Assembly: GCA_934650095.1 (NCBI GenBank)
Contig: CAKUFT010000018.1
Span: forward strand, 1-35,284
Source: an uncultured Collinsella sp.
GTDB lineage: Bacteria > Actinomycetota > Coriobacteriia > Coriobacteriales > Coriobacteriaceae
Length of the DNA: 35,284 nucleotides
Direction: 5' to 3'
The notes below the pieces were generated by a model. It searched no databases. It saw only the letters and a list, made by a program, of their open reading frames with translations, and was not told the origin of the DNA. Position numbers and translations under genes: made by a program. Below are positions 1 through 6,796 of the stretch, one piece after another; position 1 is the first letter of the stretch, and each line of letters opens with the position of its first letter.

Positions 1-1
1 C

Positions 2-37
2 GCCGTGATGCGCGACCGGGTGCCCTACCGGGAGTAG
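2..37 (+). CDS. possible 3' end of an upstream gene (partial)
   Basis: An open frame runs from the left edge to a TAG at 35-37 and would end in the residues AVMRDRVPYRE. It is far too short to assign to a family. It would be convergent with the minus-strand lac operon. The only support is that the frame is open to the edge and is followed by non-coding palindromic DNA, so this could be chance. Confidence 0.25.
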   Translation, partial: AVMRDRVPYRE

Positions 38-80
38 CCCCGGCGGTTGACAAAACTATAGGAACACCCAACGACTAGTC

Positions 81-147
81 ACGAGCGTGGAAAATCTCCC
101 ACTTTGGGCTCATATGGGCACCAAAACGGGAGATTATCCACGCTCGT
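81..147. repeat. 67-bp intergenic palindrome (20-bp arms)
   Basis: The arms at 81-100 and 128-147 are reverse complements with one mismatch, starting ACGAGCGTGG and ending in a CTCCC/GGGAG pair. The 27-bp centre is itself partly self-complementary. It lies just beyond the lacC stop codon. There is no T-run, so it is not a standard intrinsic terminator; it may stabilise or cap the 3' end of the lac transcript, or be a miniature palindromic repeat of the kind also seen at 4742-4810 and 19121-19275. Confidence 0.75.
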
Positions 148-157
148 TTTGTAACTT

Positions 158-1093
158 CTACAGCTCCGTAACCGTGACGCTGTTATAGATCTCGTCCCAG
201 CGGTCCATGACCAGGTGGCCGGTCTTGGGATCCATGGCGTTGAGCTTGCCGCAGGCATTGGCAGTCTTGAGCACTGTGACGTCGTCGGCACCAGCAGCGA
301 TAGCATGCGCGAAGCCGGCAATGGTCGAGTCGCCGGAACCCGTCGCGTTCACAGCTTCAATCGCGGGCGTCTTGGCGCGGAACGCACGGCCCTCATGGAA
401 GCCCACCGAACCGGCAGCGCCCATCGAGACGACAACCCAGGGGATACCGGCAAAGCGGCCGTCGGCGGCAAGCGCCTCGCGCAGGGCATCGACGTCGTCA
501 GTCGTAAAGGACGTACCCAGCAGGCCGTTAATCTCGGTCAGGTTGGGCTTTACGAGCTCAGGCTTAGCGTCGGACTCCAGCGCGGCCTCCAGCGATGCGC
601 CCGAGGTGTCGAGCAGCACCTTGGCGCCCGCCTCCTCGGCAATCTTGACGAGCTCGGCATAGTAGCCGGCATCGACGCCACGCGGCAGCGAGCCCGAAAG
701 CGTCACGACGTCCGCCTTCGCTGCAAGCTCGGCGAACTTGGCAGTAAAGGCCTCGAGCTCGGCCGGGGCGATCTGCGGGCCGCTCTCCAGCAGCTCGGTC
801 TGATTACCCTCGTGCAGAATATTCAGGCAAATGCGCGTCTCACCGGCGATGGGCACAAAGTCGTTCTTAACGCCGTCGGCATCCATAAGCTCGGCCATAT
901 AGGCACCCATGTGGCCGCCGAGCAGACCGGTTGCGAGCACGTCATCGCCCAGCTGCAGCAGCACACGGCTCACGTTGAGGCCCTTGCCGCCAGCCGTTTT
1001 CTCGGGCGTCACGCGGTTCACATCATCGATAATCAGCTTGTCGAGCTGATAGCGCGTATCAATCGACGGGTTCATGGTAACGGTCAGAATCAT
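158..1093 (-). CDS. lacC: tagatose-6-phosphate kinase LacC (PfkB family), copy 1
   Basis: A 311-residue PfkB/ribokinase-family sugar-phosphate kinase of the LacC/FruK group, predicted to convert tagatose-6-phosphate plus ATP to tagatose-1,6-bisphosphate in the cytoplasm. The start MILTVTMNPS is the family N-terminus and has a good AGGAG site just upstream; an in-frame ATG 15 codons earlier is less likely. The TAGGKGLN substrate loop lies at residues 33-40, and GSGDS near residue 255 carries the catalytic Asp. It is the last gene of lacA-lacB-lacX-lacC. 1-phosphofructokinases are close relatives, but the lacAB context favours LacC. A close paralogue lies at 21762-22697. No aldolase gene (lacD) follows. 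Confidence 0.92.
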   Translation of the reverse strand: MILTVTMNPSIDTRYQLDKLIIDDVNRVTPEKTAGGKGLNVSRVLLQLGDDVLATGLLGGHMGAYMAELMDADGVKNDFVPIAGETRICLNILHEGNQTELLESGPQIAPAELEAFTAKFAELAAKADVVTLSGSLPRGVDAGYYAELVKIAEEAGAKVLLDTSGASLEAALESDAKPELVKPNLTEINGLLGTSFTTDDVDALREALAADGRFAGIPWVVVSMGAAGSVGFHEGRAFRAKTPAIEAVNATGSGDSTIAGFAHAIAAGADDVTVLKTANACGKLNAMDPKTGHLVMDRWDEIYNSVTVTEL

Positions 1094-1149
1094 GTTGATC
1101 TCCTGTTTCCGGGGCACGACGTGTGCGTCCCCAAACATACGATAGCTCG

Positions 1150-2031
1150 TTAAAGAATCTCGATCTCAAAGCCACGGGTGACGGTCTCCCCCGGCTTGGC
1201 CACCAGGCAGCCACGCTTGTGCTCCAGGATATCGTCCTCATCGGAGCAGGTGGACAGGCCGCCCCACGGCTCAACCGCAACAAAGTCGCCCTCGGGCTTG
1301 CTCCATACAATCAGGTACGGCATATCAGGGAATGTCAGGCGCACGCCCTTGTCCTCGGTCTTCTTGGTCAGCGTGACCACACGACTCTCGAGCACATCAA
1401 AGATGGTCTCGGCAAAGTCGAAGAGCTCGTGGGTAAGCGGCAGGTCGTGGCCAACCATCGGGTTCTTACTGCGATGCTCAACATCGATCAGGCCCGTCGA
1501 GGGAACGGCGGTGCAGAGCTCTGCCGCCTCACGCTGCTCAAATCGAAGCTCGTAATCGTCGTAGGACTCACCCTCGTCGAGCGGGCACTTAAAGCCGGGA
1601 TGGCCGCCCACAAAGAACGGCATGTCCTCGGTTCCCTCGTTGGTCACCTCGTACGACACGACCACCTTTGCCGCATCGATCGTGTAGCGTGCAACGATCT
1701 TAAACGGATACGGATACTGCTCGAGCAGCTCGGCGTGGTCGGCAGAGCTCAGGCTCAGCGCAACCATGCTGTTGCCCTGCTCCTCGAGCTTCCACTCCTG
1801 CTTGCGGGCGAAACCATGACGCGCGAGGTTGATCTCGTGGCCGGCACGCGTCATAGCGCGGCCATCGCGCAGACCGCCGCAGATGGGAAAACAGATCGGA
1901 GCCTGACCCGACCACACCGCCGGGTCGCCCTGCCACAAATACTCACGACCGTTAGCCGCAATAGAGGTAAACGATCCGCCTGCTGTGCTTAGAGCCACGC
2001 GAATAGAACCGTTATCAAGAACAAACTCCAT
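1150..2031 (-). CDS. lacX: LacX-type aldose 1-epimerase-like protein, copy 1
   Basis: A 293-residue protein of the galactose mutarotase superfamily, LacX branch. Recognisable pieces are the YLWQGDPAVWSGQAP segment with PICFPICGGLRDG (about residues 30-56), LARHGFARKQEW (about 69-80) and GGHPGF (about 142). LacX proteins sit in tagatose-pathway operons and probably interconvert anomers of a hexose or hexose phosphate; the exact substrate is not proven for the family. A GGAAGG-like site precedes the start. It lies between a structured RNA element (2174-2335) and lacC. A close paralogue is at 22757-23638. Confidence 0.88.
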   Translation of the reverse strand: MEFVLDNGSIRVALSTAGGSFTSIAANGREYLWQGDPAVWSGQAPICFPICGGLRDGRAMTRAGHEINLARHGFARKQEWKLEEQGNSMVALSLSSADHAELLEQYPYPFKIVARYTIDAAKVVVSYEVTNEGTEDMPFFVGGHPGFKCPLDEGESYDDYELRFEQREAAELCTAVPSTGLIDVEHRSKNPMVGHDLPLTHELFDFAETIFDVLESRVVTLTKKTEDKGVRLTFPDMPYLIVWSKPEGDFVAVEPWGGLSTCSDEDDILEHKRGCLVAKPGETVTRGFEIEIL

Positions 2032-2173
2032 AGGAGCCTTCCCTTTCTTACGCCAGCCCGTCGAGTCAGTGGGGCTGATAGAAAACCGGCCCGCGCCCCC
2101 TCACAGAAACGCGAGCCGTTAACTTACTTGTTAGGGCGCCCAGCGTAGCACCGCAACAATCAAAGCGGTCTCG

Positions 2174-2335
2174 CGGGTTAAACCAACGTCAGCGAGAAGC
2201 CAGCTGGCGAGGCAAGGTGCCGTGAAGCGAGGCGGCATTGACCTTCTGGTCATGCCGTCGAAGCTGAACGGCAGATTGTCCGCCAGATGGCTTCGCAGCG
2301 TCGACCCGTTACGCGGTTTGGTAAAACCGCGTAAC
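2174..2335 (-). ncRNA. structured intercistronic RNA element, copy A (lacB-lacX)
   Basis: This fills most of the ~300-base gap between lacB and lacX and reads in the transcription direction (minus). Four bases after the lacB stop comes a perfect 12-bp hairpin (arms 2324-2335 and 2308-2319, 4-nt loop). Then follows a long imperfect hairpin at 2174-2308: outer stem CGGGT/ACCCG, conserved TCGACGCTGCG, stem AAGCCAtCTGGCG/CGCCAGcTGGCTT, stem CAAnnTGCCG/CGGCAnnTTG, and apical stem CGGCATGACC/GGTC-A-ATGCCG with loop AGAA and one bulged A. The same architecture with different paired bases occurs at 8571-8724. There is no U-run, so it is not a simple terminator. Function unknown. The remainder of the gap (2032-2173) holds only an ACCGC/GCGGT mini-stem. 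Confidence 0.75.
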
Positions 2336-2339
2336 CTCC

Positions 2340-2864
2340 TTAGTCGTGATACTCGCCGCGGTCCCACTTCTCGAGGAACTCGTCAAAGAAGTGCGGGTCG
2401 GCCTGGGCCTCGGCGTCGGCCTTGTTGCAGGCGTCGATCTTGGCGATCAGGGCGTCGTGCTCGGGAGTCTGCTCGTAGGGCTCCTCCAGGAAGGCGAGCA
2501 TAATGTCGGCCATCAGGAACTCGCCGGTGATCTTGCCGCCAAAGCCCACGATGTTGGCGTTGAGCTCGCGACGGGCATACAGGGCAGAGGTCATGTCGCG
2601 GACCAGGGCGCAACGGGCGCCGGGGACCTTGTTGACAGCGTTGGTGATGCCGATACCGGTGCCGCACAGGGCCACGCCAAAGTCGGCTTTGCCGCTGGCA
2701 ACGGCCTCGCCCACGGCCTTGCCGTAGATGGGATAATGCGTGCGGCTGTGGCTGTAGGTGCCGCAGTCGAGCACCTTGTAGCCGGCCTGCTCAAGACGGT
2801 CGGCGAGATAGATCTTCTCGTCCGTAACGATATGGTCGCAACCGATTGCGATGGTCTTCTTCAT
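2340..2864 (-). CDS. lacB: galactose-6-phosphate isomerase subunit LacB
   Basis: 174 residues (LacB is usually about 171), of the LacAB/RpiB sugar-phosphate isomerase family. With LacA it interconverts galactose-6-phosphate and tagatose-6-phosphate. The N-terminus reads [13 protein letters not shown], and the catalytic loop [15 protein letters not shown] carries Cys67, the residue that distinguishes LacB from LacA. The tail [19 protein letters not shown] is typical of LacB. An AAGGACG-type site precedes the ATG. It is second in the operon, 63 bases after lacA, and is followed immediately by a strong hairpin and structured element. Confidence 0.96.
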   Translation of the reverse strand: MKKTIAIGCDHIVTDEKIYLADRLEQAGYKVLDCGTYSHSRTHYPIYGKAVGEAVASGKADFGVALCGTGIGITNAVNKVPGARCALVRDMTSALYARRELNANIVGFGGKITGEFLMADIMLAFLEEPYEQTPEHDALIAKIDACNKADAEAQADPHFFDEFLEKWDRGEYHD

Positions 2865-2927
2865 CAGAACGTCCTTTCGTCTGAATTCACAAGTTGAGAT
2901 AGAAGTTCGAGTTCTCGGTGGCTCTCG

Positions 2928-3356
2928 TTAGGCCATCTTGTTGAGCATGTCGACACGAATCTGGTGACGACCGCCGGCGTACTGGGCGCGCAGGAACTCG
3001 CGAGCGATCTTCTTGGCGACCTCGGTGCCCACGACGCCCGGGCCCATGGTGACCATGCGCGAACCGTTGTGCTCGCGGGTCATGTAGGCGGAGCGCTCGT
3101 CGGAAATGTTGGCGACGACCATGCCCTTCATCTTGACGGCGGCCATATAGGAGCCGACGCCGTACTTATCGAAGGCAAAGCCCTGGGAATCCTTGTGCTC
3201 CAGCAGGTCCTTGGCGACGGCGATCGCGGAATCGACAAAGTCCGCGGCAGGGGTCTCGGAATAGTCGACGACCTCGTGACCGTCGGCGATGAGCATCTCC
3301 TTGATGGACTCCTTCATCGACATGCCGTCGGCATCGGAAGCGATTACAACCCTCAT
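2928..3356 (-). CDS. lacA: galactose-6-phosphate isomerase subunit LacA
   Basis: 142 residues, matching LacA length. It belongs to the LacAB/RpiB family but lacks the CGTGIG cysteine loop (FDKYGVGSYMAA instead), as LacA subunits do; it forms the active isomerase only with LacB. The C-terminus RHQIRVDMLNKM is a LacA signature. A strong AAGGAGG site lies 5 bases before the ATG. It is first in the minus-strand lac operon. The 300-base upstream region holds GAACA repeats and a 29-bp motif shared with other sugar genes of the window. Confidence 0.97.
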   Translation of the reverse strand: MRVVIASDADGMSMKESIKEMLIADGHEVVDYSETPAADFVDSAIAVAKDLLEHKDSQGFAFDKYGVGSYMAAVKMKGMVVANISDERSAYMTREHNGSRMVTMGPGVVGTEVAKKIAREFLRAQYAGGRHQIRVDMLNKMA

Positions 3357-3450
3357 GACATCCTCCTTGAGAGATACGCAGATGCGTAGTTTCTGTTTGG
3401 AAGTGTTGAATCGCGTTCAGGTCCGGGCATCTGAATGTGCGGTTCTTCAC

Positions 3451-3556
3451 TGTTCATGTTTATTTGAACACATTCGAACATCGGGTGCAACCATTATTTG
3501 TTTAACTTTGTTCTTTTTTGAACAAATACCGTTCACGGTTGATTGCCGACCGTTTG
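3451..3556. promoter_or_regulatory. lacA upstream control region (GAACA repeats and 29-bp motif)
   Basis: Three signals cluster here. TGTTCA-N8-TGAACA lies at 3451-3470, continuing as a direct repeat GAACA-N5-GAACA at 3466-3480 (10-bp period). A perfect inverted repeat TTTGTTC-N6-GAACAAA lies at 3507-3526. At 3528-3556, on the minus strand, is CAAACGGT-N13-TGAACGGT, one of four copies of a direct-repeat motif in this window. GAACA repeats also precede lacF and the deoR gene, so they are the best candidates for a LacR/DeoR-type repressor. Assignment is inferred. Confidence 0.6.
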
Positions 3557-3596
3557 AGCCCGGCGCAGACGCTGAGACCATGTGTTCAACAAACAA

Positions 3597-3629
3597 AAGG
3601 GCGGCCGAGAACGTGTCTCGGCCGCCCTT
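3597..3629 (-). terminator. intrinsic terminator for the 3664-4665 gene
   Basis: A perfect 14-bp stem (AAGGGCGGCCGAGA with its complement, 5-nt loop) is followed on the minus strand by TTTTGTTTG. It separates the membrane-protein gene from the lacA promoter region. Confidence 0.9.
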
Positions 3630-3663
3630 CTTACGGTTGATCTTCCAAAGATCGCTTTGCCGC

Positions 3664-4665
3664 CTACTCAGACTGCCCACTCTTCTTGGCATGTTTGGAC
3701 GGAGCGCTCAAGAAACGACCCGTCAGATAGTTCGCGGGACCGGAGATATCGATCCCCAGCAGTACGTGCCCAAGCCACAAGAATGCAGCAAGCACCAGCA
3801 GCGGAATCACGCACGAGGTCACAATCATCACGATGACGCCTTCGATTAGATCGGTCACCTGCTGTACAACCTCGTCGGTCATCGACTTGGCGCTATCGGT
3901 CACCGAAGTCAGCAGACTCGAGGCGCCTTCGGTCAGTTGCTCAAGCACGTTCTTGTCTGTTTTGATTTCAGATTTCTTTTCGCTCTTTGACGAGCTCTCA
4001 TCAGCCGCGCTTGCCGCCTTTTGCTCGGCCTGCTCGATGCTCACCTGGTACGTCTCGTCGACCTTTTGCGATACCCACACACTCGCGGGCACCAACGCCA
4101 TGCCGATCATGGCGACCACCAGTACGCGCGTTGCCACACGGCGCAGGACAGCGCTGGTGCTCCAGCGTCCGTGGATGCCAAGCGACACCGCGAAGAGTAC
4201 GAGCGAGAACGGGATCAGGATACCCAGCCCGACCGACCATAAGATAGTGAGCAAGTATTTCTCGAGATACAGTACGGCGAGCACGATGCCCAGGTTACCC
4301 GAAAGTTGTGCGAGCTGCTCAGCCACCGGCGTTCCCGTGTCGCCCGGCAGCGCGGTGATGCCCGCAGACAGCGCCACGCACGAGGTCGTGAGCGCCAAAA
4401 CGTTGCCCTTCTTTTGATCGATGACCTCGATGGTGGAGTCCCAGGTCTTGGTGTCTGCAAAATGCGGGCGTGCGACAAAGCCCGACAGAAGCGCCAGCAC
4501 CACGAGCGCAACGATGAAGCCAATCTGCAGTTTTTTGTTTGCGCATACGACATCGGACAGGCTAGGCTGCAGTTCGGCCACCGTCGTATGCTCGGTAATT
4601 TGGACGGGGCGCCCGTGAGCCATCTCGCCCGCACCTCTCTTTTGAATCGATCCGTTGTCCGGCAT
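3664..4665 (-). CDS. multi-pass membrane protein of unknown function
   Basis: 333 residues that I do not recognise as a named family. Visible parts: a soluble N-terminus (1-45); a hydrophobic helix at about 47-65; a weakly hydrophobic stretch at 88-106; strong helices within 124-164, 178-198 and 276-304; a polar Ser/Lys-rich, coiled-coil-prone loop at 205-270; and a basic tail (SKHAKKSGQSE). GAGGAGG lies 7-8 bases before the ATG. It has its own terminator and nothing ties it to sugar metabolism. The loop ELSSLL/SVTDSAKSM region repeats amphipathic spacing, suggesting a helical stalk outside the bilayer. Confidence 0.75.
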   Translation of the reverse strand: MPDNGSIQKRGAGEMAHGRPVQITEHTTVAELQPSLSDVVCANKKLQIGFIVALVVLALLSGFVARPHFADTKTWDSTIEVIDQKKGNVLALTTSCVALSAGITALPGDTGTPVAEQLAQLSGNLGIVLAVLYLEKYLLTILWSVGLGILIPFSLVLFAVSLGIHGRWSTSAVLRRVATRVLVVAMIGMALVPASVWVSQKVDETYQVSIEQAEQKAASAADESSSKSEKKSEIKTDKNVLEQLTEGASSLLTSVTDSAKSMTDEVVQQVTDLIEGVIVMIVTSCVIPLLVLAAFLWLGHVLLGIDISGPANYLTGRFLSAPSKHAKKSGQSE

Positions 4666-4741
4666 TTGGATACCTCCTCACTCCGGCCTGTATTGCGGAT
4701 GGAAGTATACCCACGAAGCAAAATATCCAACAGCGCCGAAT

Positions 4742-4810
4742 AAGTTGCGGTGTAATAGGGACTGTTTTTGCTGTTAGAAGGCCCATTCAGTCCCTATTTC
4801 ACCGCAACTT
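4742..4810. repeat. 69-bp intergenic palindrome (23-bp arms)
   Basis: The arms at 4742-4764 and 4788-4810 are reverse complements with a single mismatch; they begin AAGTTGCGGTG and include AATAGGGACTG. The 23-bp loop contains AGAAGGCCC. It sits upstream of the membrane-protein gene and downstream of the lacF terminator. There is no T-run. Architecture (about 20-25 bp near-perfect arms, short loop) matches those at 81-147 and 19121-19275, although sequences differ; a miniature palindromic repeat is likely. Confidence 0.8.
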
Positions 4811-4822
4811 GGAGGAGAACAG

Positions 4823-4850
4823 AAAAACCCTGCCGCGGGTAGCGGCAGGG
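4823..4850 (-). terminator. intrinsic terminator after lacF
   Basis: A 9-bp GC stem (CCCTGCCGC/GCGGCAGGG, loop GGGTA) is followed by TTTTT on the minus strand, 32 bases after the lacF stop codon. lacF is therefore probably a monocistronic unit. Confidence 0.9.
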
Positions 4851-4882
4851 CTTTTGGAAGGGGACTTGGTTGTGGGGGCTCG

Positions 4883-5221
4883 TTAGGCGAGCTTGGCCTC
4901 GAGATCGGCGATGCGCTTGTAGGCATCGATGGTAAAGCGGGTCTGCTTCTCCAGGATCATGGTGGTCATAAGGGTGTCCTGAGCGTGAGCCATGATGAAG
5001 GTCATCTCCATCTCGCCGCCGCCGGCCTCCTGCGAAAGCAGCTTGGTCTGCGTGTCGTGAGCACCGATGAGCGCGTCGCTGGCATCCTTGTGCAGCTGCT
5101 CGGCCTTCTCAAAGTCACCCTCACGGGCAGCATCGAGTGCAGCGAGCAGGTCGGTCTGGGCGTCACCCGCGTATGCGACGATCTCGAATCCAACCATCGA
5201 GATTTCTTCTTTGGTTGCCAT
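4883..5221 (-). CDS. lacF: PTS lactose/cellobiose-family EIIA component (LacF)
   Basis: 112 residues, the size of lactose/chitobiose-type EIIA. It takes phosphate from HPr and passes it to the EIIB domain of the LacE-type EIICB. The motif MAHAQDTLMT contains the phosphorylated His79 and Asp82 (metal-binding/trimer residue); the N-terminus GFEIVAYAGDAQTDLLAAL is typical. It has its own terminator and upstream sites and is the only EIIA of this family visible, so it presumably serves both EIICB proteins at 6797 and 11922. An AAAGGA site precedes the ATG. Confidence 0.95.
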   Translation of the reverse strand: MATKEEISMVGFEIVAYAGDAQTDLLAALDAAREGDFEKAEQLHKDASDALIGAHDTQTKLLSQEAGGGEMEMTFIMAHAQDTLMTTMILEKQTRFTIDAYKRIADLEAKLA

Positions 5222-5308
5222 ATTGCGTTCCTTTCACATATGAACCAATGGAGAGCATCGCGTCCGGGCATACGCGCTGCGTTGTGTATGCCAGAAACAT
5301 TAACATTC

Positions 5309-5404
5309 AAACAAAAAAGAACAATCCAAAACGCAATTTGAAGCTATGAACGGTCGATTTTCGCCCGTGAACGGTTTTCCAACCATTTCGAACAATATCG
5401 AACA
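5309..5404. promoter_or_regulatory. lacF upstream control region (GAACA repeats and 29-bp motif)
   Basis: AAACA-N5-GAACA lies at 5309-5323 and GAACA-N5-GAACA at 5390-5404, both with a 10-bp period like the repeats before lacA and deoR. Between them, at 5347-5375, is TGAACGGT-N13-TGAACGGT, the cleanest copy of the 29-bp direct-repeat motif. The combination is the same as upstream of lacA, suggesting lacA and lacF are co-regulated by the same two proteins. Confidence 0.6.
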
Positions 5405-5435
5405 CAATCAGCAGCAACCCAAACAGGTCCGCACC

Positions 5436-6440
5436 CTAGCGCAAATCGCGCACCGTATCGCCCTCGACGAGCACACCGGGGATCAGCATGTGCTCCACGC
5501 CGGCCACGACGCCCTCGGCGCCGGCAATCTTGTCGACCGCCCACATGCCAACGCGCTTGTTATCAAAACGTACCGTTGTCAGGCGACGATCGGGCACGAT
5601 ATCGCCCAGGCTATCGTCAACGCCCACCACGCTCACGTCCTCGGGCACGCGCTTTCCGCGCGACTCGAGCCCACGGATGCAGCCATATGCCATGGCATCG
5701 TTGGAAGCATAAATGGCCGTACAGGTCGGATCGTCCGCCAGAGCCTGACCGGCAGCATATCCGCTCTGTGCCGTCCAATCGCCACGGACGAGTCGCGGCG
5801 GCTCAATACCATGTGCGCGCAATGTCTCACGCCAGCCTTCCTCGCGCTGCATGCCCGAAAGCGAGCGCTCGGGGCATGAGATAAAGTGCACGGTCTTGTG
5901 CCCCTGCTCCAGCAAGTACTCGACCACCTGGCGCGAGCAATCGAACTGGTCGTTGTCGACCGTCGAGCACAGCGGGTGCTCCAGCATGGTAACGAGCACC
6001 GTCTGCATGCCAGGCAGCGGCTCAAAGGTGCCAAAGTCCGCCGGCATGCGATTCATGATCACAACCATGCCATCCACCGGCAGTGCGCTCATGCGCGACG
6101 ATGCACTCTCGAGGGTATACGGATGCCCGTCAACTTTAGTGAGGGTAATGGCATAGCCGTGCTTGTCGGCGGCGGCGGCAAAGCCCTCCATACGGTCGAG
6201 GTTGCCGGTACCGGTAATGTTGAACATGGCGACGCCGACGGTCTTAAACTTGCCGCGGCGCAGCGATCGGCCGGCAAAATTGGGGCGATACCCCAGCTCG
6301 CGCATGGCGGCACGCACGCGCTCCTTGGTCTCGGGGCGCACGCTGGGCGAATCGTGCACGGTGCGCGAGACCGTCTGCTCCGAGACGCCCGCGAGGCGCG
6401 CCACGTCCTTAACGGAAACCGATTTTTTAACAGCGGCCAT
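5436..6440 (-). CDS. LacI-family transcriptional repressor, module 1
   Basis: 334 residues with the LacI/GalR layout: N-terminal helix-turn-helix (VSVKDVARLAGVSEQTVSRTVHDS, about residues 8-31), hinge (PNFAGRSLRRG) and a periplasmic-binding-like effector domain (to about 330). It is divergent from the EIICB gene at 6797, so it most likely represses that lacE-lacG unit and responds to a galactoside or its phosphate. Two near-identical 18-bp sites in the shared promoter region (6598-6615, 6718-6735) are the likely operators. It is related to the module 2 repressor at 10636-11646 (same C-terminal GVLVEGD/S-VRDL pattern). Confidence 0.93.
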   Translation of the reverse strand: MAAVKKSVSVKDVARLAGVSEQTVSRTVHDSPSVRPETKERVRAAMRELGYRPNFAGRSLRRGKFKTVGVAMFNITGTGNLDRMEGFAAAADKHGYAITLTKVDGHPYTLESASSRMSALPVDGMVVIMNRMPADFGTFEPLPGMQTVLVTMLEHPLCSTVDNDQFDCSRQVVEYLLEQGHKTVHFISCPERSLSGMQREEGWRETLRAHGIEPPRLVRGDWTAQSGYAAGQALADDPTCTAIYASNDAMAYGCIRGLESRGKRVPEDVSVVGVDDSLGDIVPDRRLTTVRFDNKRVGMWAVDKIAGAEGVVAGVEHMLIPGVLVEGDTVRDLR

Positions 6441-6597
6441 AGGTCGATCTTTCTATGTCAACGATGCCATTGGCGGCACCCTACGCAGTCAAATGAACGC
6501 CTTCAAGTATATCCAACACCTCCCCCACAATACGTTTACCACCCAAAACCTACCGTTCACCGACAATCCTGCGTCCCCGAACGGCTTTTGTCGCCCA

Positions 6598-6764
6598 AAT
6601 GTTAACGTTGCCATTGTGCAAACACAGAGCCACCGGGCGGCTCAAACGTTTACGCGCAAGGAATCGACGGTCCACAGGCACAGGGGCCACCGGTTCGCGT
6701 CTTTTTTTGTGTCACAAAATGGCAACGTCAACATTTTGGCTAACAAGGTCCAAACGTTACCATC
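6598..6764. promoter_or_regulatory. candidate LacI operators of module 1
   Basis: The 18-mer AATGGCAACGTYAACATT occurs at 6718-6735 (plus) and as its reverse complement at 6598-6615, differing at one base. A weaker third version lies at 6747-6764, 33 bases before the lacE start. The site of module 2 (11801-11818) shares the AATG-CAACGTT core. The rest of the 355-base intergenic region shows no other gene or clear promoter. Confidence 0.6.
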
Positions 6765-6796
6765 GTTGCTAACCCACCGACTCTTAGGAGCTTTGC

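Noticed and set aside
1059..1310. Small minus-strand gene overlapping lacX and lacC
   Set aside because: It is out of frame with both strongly supported genes and has no ribosome site or recognisable sequence.
2032..2173. Further gene in the lacB-lacX gap
   Set aside because: Open frames here are short, unsupported by ribosome sites and overlap the folded RNA element.
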